Below, piece by piece: positions 4,718 to 8,191 of a DNA stretch of 8,191 bases. Below the pieces are notes generated by a model. The model ran no database searches, was not told where the DNA came from, and saw nothing but the letters and a program-made list of their open reading frames with translations. Source of the stretch: an uncultured Bacteroidota bacterium (lineage in GTDB: Bacteria > Bacteroidota > Bacteroidia > Chitinophagales > S012-47); contig CAJXXO010000105.1 in the NCBI GenBank assembly GCA_913062655.1, positions 1 to 8,191 on the forward strand, given 5' to 3'. A program made the position numbers and the translations under genes. Each line of letters begins with the position of its first letter. Within the stretch, counting starts at the first letter, position 1.

Positions 4718-7648
4718 ATGGAGTACAAATTTTCACACATAGAGGAGCAGGCGCGGCAGTTTTGGAAGGAGAATGACACCTACAAGGTAGACATCGATAC
4801 TACCAGGGAAAAGTACTATGTACTCGACATGTTTCCCTATCCCTCCGGTGCCGGTCTGCACGTAGGGCACCCGCTGGGCTACATTGCCACCGACATCCTG
4901 AGCCGATACAAGCGGATGCAGGGCTACAATGTACTCCACCCAATGGGTTTTGACGCCTTTGGCTTACCGGCCGAGCAGTACGCCATTGAAACGGGCCAAC
5001 ACCCAGCCACCACCACCGCAGCCAACATTGAGCGCTACAAAGAGCAACTGGAGAAGATCGGCTTCGACTACGACTGGAGTCGCGAGGTGCGTACCTCCGA
5101 TCCCCGCTACTACAAGTGGACACAGAAGATTTTCCTCCTGTTGTTCAACCACTGGTACAACAAGGCTGCCGAAATTGCGCAGCCGATCGAAGACCTGATC
5201 GCCATCTTTGAAACGGAAGGCAATGGTGTGGTAAATGCAGCTACCGATTACCTGGACACCTTTTCTGCAGACGAGTGGAAGGCGATGACGGAAAAGCAAC
5301 AGCAGACGATCTTGCTGGACTATCGCCTGGCGTACCTGGCGTATGCTGATGTCAACTGGTGTCCGGCATTGGGAACCGTATTGGCGAATGATGAAGTAAA
5401 AGATGGCCGCAGCGAGCGCGGTGGACATCCGGTGTACCGCAAGAAGATGCGCCAGTGGTTCCTGCGCATTACCGCCTATGCCGAGCGCTTGCTCAACGAC
5501 CTTGATAAGATCGACTGGCCGGAATCACTCAAGGAGCAGCAGCGCAATTGGATCGGTCGCTCGGAAGGTGCCACTATGTATTTCGATATTGATGGCCACG
5601 ATCAGCAGCTAGAGATCTTCACCACCCGCCCGGATACCATATTTGGTGCCACTTTCATGGTGATGGCACCGGAGCATCCATTGGTGGACAGCCTCACCAC
5701 ACCCGATCAAAAACCGGCTGTAGAGGAGTACCTGGCCTATGTAAAAAGCCGCTCTGACGTAGAGCGACAGCAAGAGAAAAAAGTAACCGGTGTCTTTACC
5801 GGAACTTCGTGTATCCATCCATTTACGGGCCAAAAAGTGCCGATCTACCTGGCTGAATACGTGCTCTGGGGCTATGGCTCGGGTGCGATCATGGCGGTAC
5901 CGAGTGATGATGAGCGGGATCAGCGGTTTGCCGAGAAGTTTGGCATCGAGATCATCCCGGTAGTGGATCGGAGTGCATACCCTGATGCCGCTATCGAAGA
6001 CAAGGTGGGTAAAATGATCAACTCCGATTTCCTGAACGGATTGGAGGTGAAAGAAGCGATCGAGACCATCATTCAGCGTTTGGAGCAGGAGGGAAAAGGC
6101 CACCGCAAGATCAACTACCGCTTGCGCGATGCCGGTTTCAGTCGCCAGCGCTACTGGGGAGAGCCCTTCCCGATCGTCTTCAAAGATGAAGTACCCTTTC
6201 CACTTCGGGAGGATGAGTTGCCACTGGAACTACCCGAGATCGAAAGCTACAAACCTACCGAAGACGGGGAGGCGCCCTTAGCCCGCAACCGCCAGTGGGT
6301 GGAGTTGCCTGATGGACGCTTGCGGGAGACAGACACCATGCCCGGATATGCGGGGTCAAGCTGGTACTTCCTGCGCTACATGGACCCTCACAATGAGGAC
6401 GCCTTTGCCAGCGATGAAGCGCTGATGTACTGGCAGAATGTCGATTTCTACATCGGTGGTTCGGAGCATGCTGTAGGGCACCTTATGTACAGCCGCTTTT
6501 GGCATAAGTTCTTGTACGATCTCCATTTCGTCTACACTGAAGAACCCTTCAAGAAGCTGGTAAACCAGGGGATGATACAGGGGCAGAGTAAGATTGTTTC
6601 CTTTTTAAACTACTCTATGTTTACAAAAGAGGGTACAAAATTAGAGCCTAAGCAACCGATACTGTTATCTAAAGATATTGCTGAGAGATATAATGATAAT
6701 CCAAATGAGATTCTAGAGATACCTAAAGTAAAGTCTAAACTTGAGGAAATTATTGATGGATTTGGAGTTGAAGGAACAGTTAATGAGCTTTTCACTGTCG
6801 ATGAAAGACCATTTCAATTCATTCGAGTGGATATCAATCTGGTCAAAAGCGAAGGAGAAAAGCATATTGCAAACATTGAAGGCTTAAAAGATTGGAAGCC
6901 CGGTTTTAGAAGCGCAGTTGTCGTGCCAAGTGAAGATGGAAACTTGTATTGTACTTCCGAAGTCGAAAAAATGTCCAAGCGCTGGCACAATGTGGTCAAC
7001 CCGGACGATGTGATTGCCGACTATGGTGCTGACACTTTCCGCATGTATGAGATGTTTCTCGGCCCGATCGAGGTGCATAAACCGTGGGATACGCAAGGCA
7101 TTGATGGGGTCTCCAAATTCCTGAAGAAGTACTGGCGGCTATTCTACCAAAACGAAACCTGGCAGGTCACTGATGAACAACCGACAGATAAAGAGCTGAA
7201 AGTGCTGCACACGGCCATCAAGAAGGTGAACGAGGACATTGAGCGTTTGTCGTTCAATACGGCTGTGAGTGCCTTTATGGTCTGTACCAACGAGTTGACC
7301 AGCCTCAATAGCCACAAGAAAGCCATTTTGGAACCGCTCAACCGCTTATTGGCACCCTTTGCGCCCCATATCACCGAGCATTTGCACAAGGAGTTGGGGC
7401 AAGCAGGTAGTGTCCATCATGCCGCTTATCCAACACATGAGGAACAATACCTGAAGGAAGACAGCTTCGAATATCCGGTGTCGATCAATGGTAAAATGCG
7501 GACGAAGATCAATTTTGCTTTAGACCTGCCCAAGGAAGAGATTGAGGCGCAGGTAGTGCAGGATGAGGTAGTACAAAAATGGCTGGAAGGCGCTACCCCC
7601 AAAAAGATCATCGTGGTGCCCGGTCGGATCATCAATGTGGTGAAGTAG
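4718..7648 (+). CDS. leuS: Leucyl-tRNA synthetase (LeuRS) with an AT-rich leucine-specific domain
   Basis: LeuRS charges tRNA-Leu in the cytoplasm. The ATG at 4718 (976 residues, MEYKFSHIEE...) matches the usual family N-terminus. The class I HIGH motif is HVGH (48-51), and WCPALGTVLANDEV follows further on. The CP1 editing domain has TTRPDT (302-307) and MAVPSDDERD (392-401), whose Asp398 corresponds to the tRNA-binding Asp of the E. coli editing site. DTMPGYAGSSWYFLRYMDP and GGSEHAVGHLMYSRF mark the return to the catalytic core. The KMSKS loop is KMSKR (751-755), followed by the anticodon-binding helices and the C-terminal domain ending in VPGRIINVVK. Residues about 626-750, between MIQGQSK and KMSKR, are encoded by a distinctly AT-rich stretch and appear longer than in relatives I remember. 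The reading frame is intact and all catalytic signatures are present, so it is probably functional. It is transcribed away from ftsX and ends 15 bp from a convergent gene. Confidence 0.97.
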   Translation: MEYKFSHIEEQARQFWKENDTYKVDIDTTREKYYVLDMFPYPSGAGLHVGHPLGYIATDILSRYKRMQGYNVLHPMGFDAFGLPAEQYAIETGQHPATTTAANIERYKEQLEKIGFDYDWSREVRTSDPRYYKWTQKIFLLLFNHWYNKAAEIAQPIEDLIAIFETEGNGVVNAATDYLDTFSADEWKAMTEKQQQTILLDYRLAYLAYADVNWCPALGTVLANDEVKDGRSERGGHPVYRKKMRQWFLRITAYAERLLNDLDKIDWPESLKEQQRNWIGRSEGATMYFDIDGHDQQLEIFTTRPDTIFGATFMVMAPEHPLVDSLTTPDQKPAVEEYLAYVKSRSDVERQQEKKVTGVFTGTSCIHPFTGQKVPIYLAEYVLWGYGSGAIMAVPSDDERDQRFAEKFGIEIIPVVDRSAYPDAAIEDKVGKMINSDFLNGLEVKEAIETIIQRLEQEGKGHRKINYRLRDAGFSRQRYWGEPFPIVFKDEVPFPLREDELPLELPEIESYKPTEDGEAPLARNRQWVELPDGRLRETDTMPGYAGSSWYFLRYMDPHNEDAFASDEALMYWQNVDFYIGGSEHAVGHLMYSRFWHKFLYDLHFVYTEEPFKKLVNQGMIQGQSKIVSFLNYSMFTKEGTKLEPKQPILLSKDIAERYNDNPNEILEIPKVKSKLEEIIDGFGVEGTVNELFTVDERPFQFIRVDINLVKSEGEKHIANIEGLKDWKPGFRSAVVVPSEDGNLYCTSEVEKMSKRWHNVVNPDDVIADYGADTFRMYEMFLGPIEVHKPWDTQGIDGVSKFLKKYWRLFYQNETWQVTDEQPTDKELKVLHTAIKKVNEDIERLSFNTAVSAFMVCTNELTSLNSHKKAILEPLNRLLAPFAPHITEHLHKELGQAGSVHHAAYPTHEEQYLKEDSFEYPVSINGKMRTKINFALDLPKEEIEAQVVQDEVVQKWLEGATPKKIIVVPGRIINVVK
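6593..6967 (+). other. AT-rich, codon-atypical segment inside leuS (leucine-specific domain region)
   Basis: Over 6601-6960 I count 129 G+C of 360 (about 36%). The first 240 bp have 78 of 240 (32-33%). The 60-bp blocks just outside range from about 43% to 57%. The segment encodes residues about 626-750 of LeuRS. Three of its four Arg codons are AGA and the fourth is CGA. Elsewhere in leuS I find Arg encoded by CGN codons plus one AGG, with no AGA. TTA and ATA codons are also concentrated here. Composition returns to the gene's norm at the KMSKR codons. There are no terminal repeats, and it is far too short and motif-poor to be an intein. In-frame replacement or insertion by recombination is the simplest reading. 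Confidence 0.75.
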
Positions 7649-7663
7649 AGAAGGGAATTGTCT

Positions 7664-8077
7664 TTAGCGCACAGCACGCACAGGCTGCGACAGGCTATGG
7701 ATGAGCCAGCTTGCCACGCCTGCTTCCAGCAGACTGAGCGGTACCGCATACCATAGCAAGTCGAAGGGCAATACGGCCATATTCCCTACAACCAGCCACA
7801 TCAATACAAATCCCATCCACCAGGAGAGGAGGAAGGTGGGCCACAGGGTAAATTTTCGGCTGATCACATAGATGCCGATGGCAAAGCAGAGCGACCATAG
7901 GCCCCAAACGATACCATTTATCGGATCGGCCGGGAAAGTGAGGCCTAGTTTGGCATAGTGGTGAACCCAATAATCATTGAAAAGCAGCTCATTGCGGACA
8001 AACTCGGAGATACTAATCCAAATCGTAGCGAGCAAAATGGGCAGAATGGTATAACGAAATGCAGGCATCGTTGACAT
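7664..8077 (-). CDS. Unrecognised small four-helix membrane protein
   Basis: From the ATG at 8077 this is a 137-residue, highly hydrophobic protein with four predicted helices at about 8-25, 53-73, 80-99 and 104-126. Between the first two is a conserved-looking segment, SEFVRNELLFNDYWVHHYAKLG, followed by PADPINGIVWGLWSL. It resembles uncharacterised membrane proteins I recall from Bacteroidota, but I can assign no function. The frame is open back to an ATG at 8146. That start is unlikely because the sequence between contains an intrinsic terminator and would encode a non-family N-terminus. ATG 8068 is a second possible start (134 residues). It is convergent with leuS, with 15 bp between the stops. 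Confidence 0.72.
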   Translation of the reverse strand: MSTMPAFRYTILPILLATIWISISEFVRNELLFNDYWVHHYAKLGLTFPADPINGIVWGLWSLCFAIGIYVISRKFTLWPTFLLSWWMGFVLMWLVVGNMAVLPFDLLWYAVPLSLLEAGVASWLIHSLSQPVRAVR

Positions 8078-8087
8078 GTTGAAGGAA

Positions 8088-8101
8088 AAGGCTTTAGCCT
8101 T
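8088..8101 (-). other. Short hairpin in the leader of the membrane-protein gene
   Basis: AAGGC and GCCTT (5 bp stem, 4-nt loop) form a perfect short inverted repeat 10 bp upstream of the ATG at 8077. On the minus strand it is followed by TTTTCC. It could be a weak secondary terminator or a translation-modulating hairpin. The stem is short enough that chance is a fair explanation. Confidence 0.25.
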
Positions 8102-8109
8102 GAAAAATA
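8102..8109 (-). promoter_or_regulatory. Weak candidate promoter box for the membrane-protein gene
   Basis: The minus strand reads TATTTTTC, matching TAnnTTTG at every fixed base except the last. It lies 24 bp before the ATG at 8077, close to the 20-23 bp box-to-start spacing of the three better boxes in this window. It lies just after the terminator T-run, and no -33 element is evident. Confidence 0.25.
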
Positions 8110-8110
8110 C

Positions 8111-8140
8111 AAAAAGCCCCACTCTTGTGGAGTGAGGCTT
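8111..8140 (-). terminator. Intrinsic terminator (minus strand)
   Basis: On the minus strand, AAGCCTCACTC and GAGTGGGGCTT form an 11-bp stem (one G-U pair) around a 5-nt loop CACAA, followed directly by TTTTT (8111-8115). The same repeat on the plus strand would have a C-A mismatch and no T-run, so the terminator is directional. It ends transcription coming from the right edge and insulates the membrane-protein gene, supporting a start downstream of it. Confidence 0.85.
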
Positions 8141-8154
8141 ATGCATCCCTGTGA

Positions 8155-8191
8155 TTATTCCCAGCGCTTATGGAACGATGAATTGACCCAC
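8155..8191 (-). other. Probable 3' end of a gene entering from the right edge
   Basis: The strong minus-strand terminator implies a minus-strand gene ending just to its right. Two frames end close to it: one at TAA 8168-8170 (ending VGQFIVP) and one at TAA 8155-8157 (ending SSFHKRWE). A third frame stops at 8139-8141, inside the stem, and is less likely. With at most a dozen codons visible I cannot choose the frame or name a product. Confidence 0.35.

Noticed and set aside
4964..5428. Minus-strand open frame of 154 codons opposite leuS
   Set aside because: It is antisense to conserved LeuRS core sequence, with no supporting start context or family resemblance.
6593..6967. Intein, intron or mobile insertion within leuS
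   Set aside because: The segment is only about 125 codons, has no splice-junction Cys/Ser...His-Asn pattern, no terminal repeats and no target duplication. Its second half resembles a normal part of LeuRS.

Overview
The window (about half G+C by eye) is an ordinary chromosomal housekeeping region of a Bacteroidota bacterium. The evidence is the gene set and order (ftsX, a DUF3098 membrane protein, uppP, truB, ribF, with leuS divergent), the Bacteroidota-type LeuRS, and TAnnTTTG promoter boxes in place of sigma70-type -10 boxes and Shine-Dalgarno sites. A Saprospiria- or Cytophagia-like origin is plausible but cannot be fixed from this sequence alone.

Layout. Positions 3-212 (+) hold the last 69 codons of an unrecognised protein that ends tail-to-tail with ribF. 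From 4529 down to 203 on the minus strand lies a six-gene, probably co-transcribed block: ftsX (division/envelope), DUF3098 small membrane protein, uppP (undecaprenyl-PP phosphatase), truB (tRNA pseudouridine 55 synthase), an unrecognised lipoprotein, and ribF (FMN/FAD synthesis). The last four are joined by three ATGA stop/start overlaps. A 188-bp divergent region (4530-4717) carries a perfect TAnnTTTG box for each direction. leuS runs from 4718 to 7648 (+). It converges on a small four-helix membrane protein (7664-8077, -). Between that gene and the right edge is a strong minus-strand intrinsic terminator for a gene lying mostly outside the window.

The block mixes envelope functions (FtsX, UppP, lipoprotein), RNA functions (TruB, LeuRS) and cofactor supply (RibF). 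This is growth-linked housekeeping rather than a single pathway. I see no mobile element, CRISPR array, tRNA, rRNA or defence system.

The most unusual signal is inside leuS. About 375 bp (6593-6967) just before the KMSKS-type loop is far more AT-rich (about 36% G+C over 6601-6960, 32-33% in its first 240 bp) than its flanks (about 43-57%). It also holds every AGA arginine codon I could find in the gene. It coincides with the variable leucine-specific domain and looks like an in-frame domain replacement or insertion in an essential gene.
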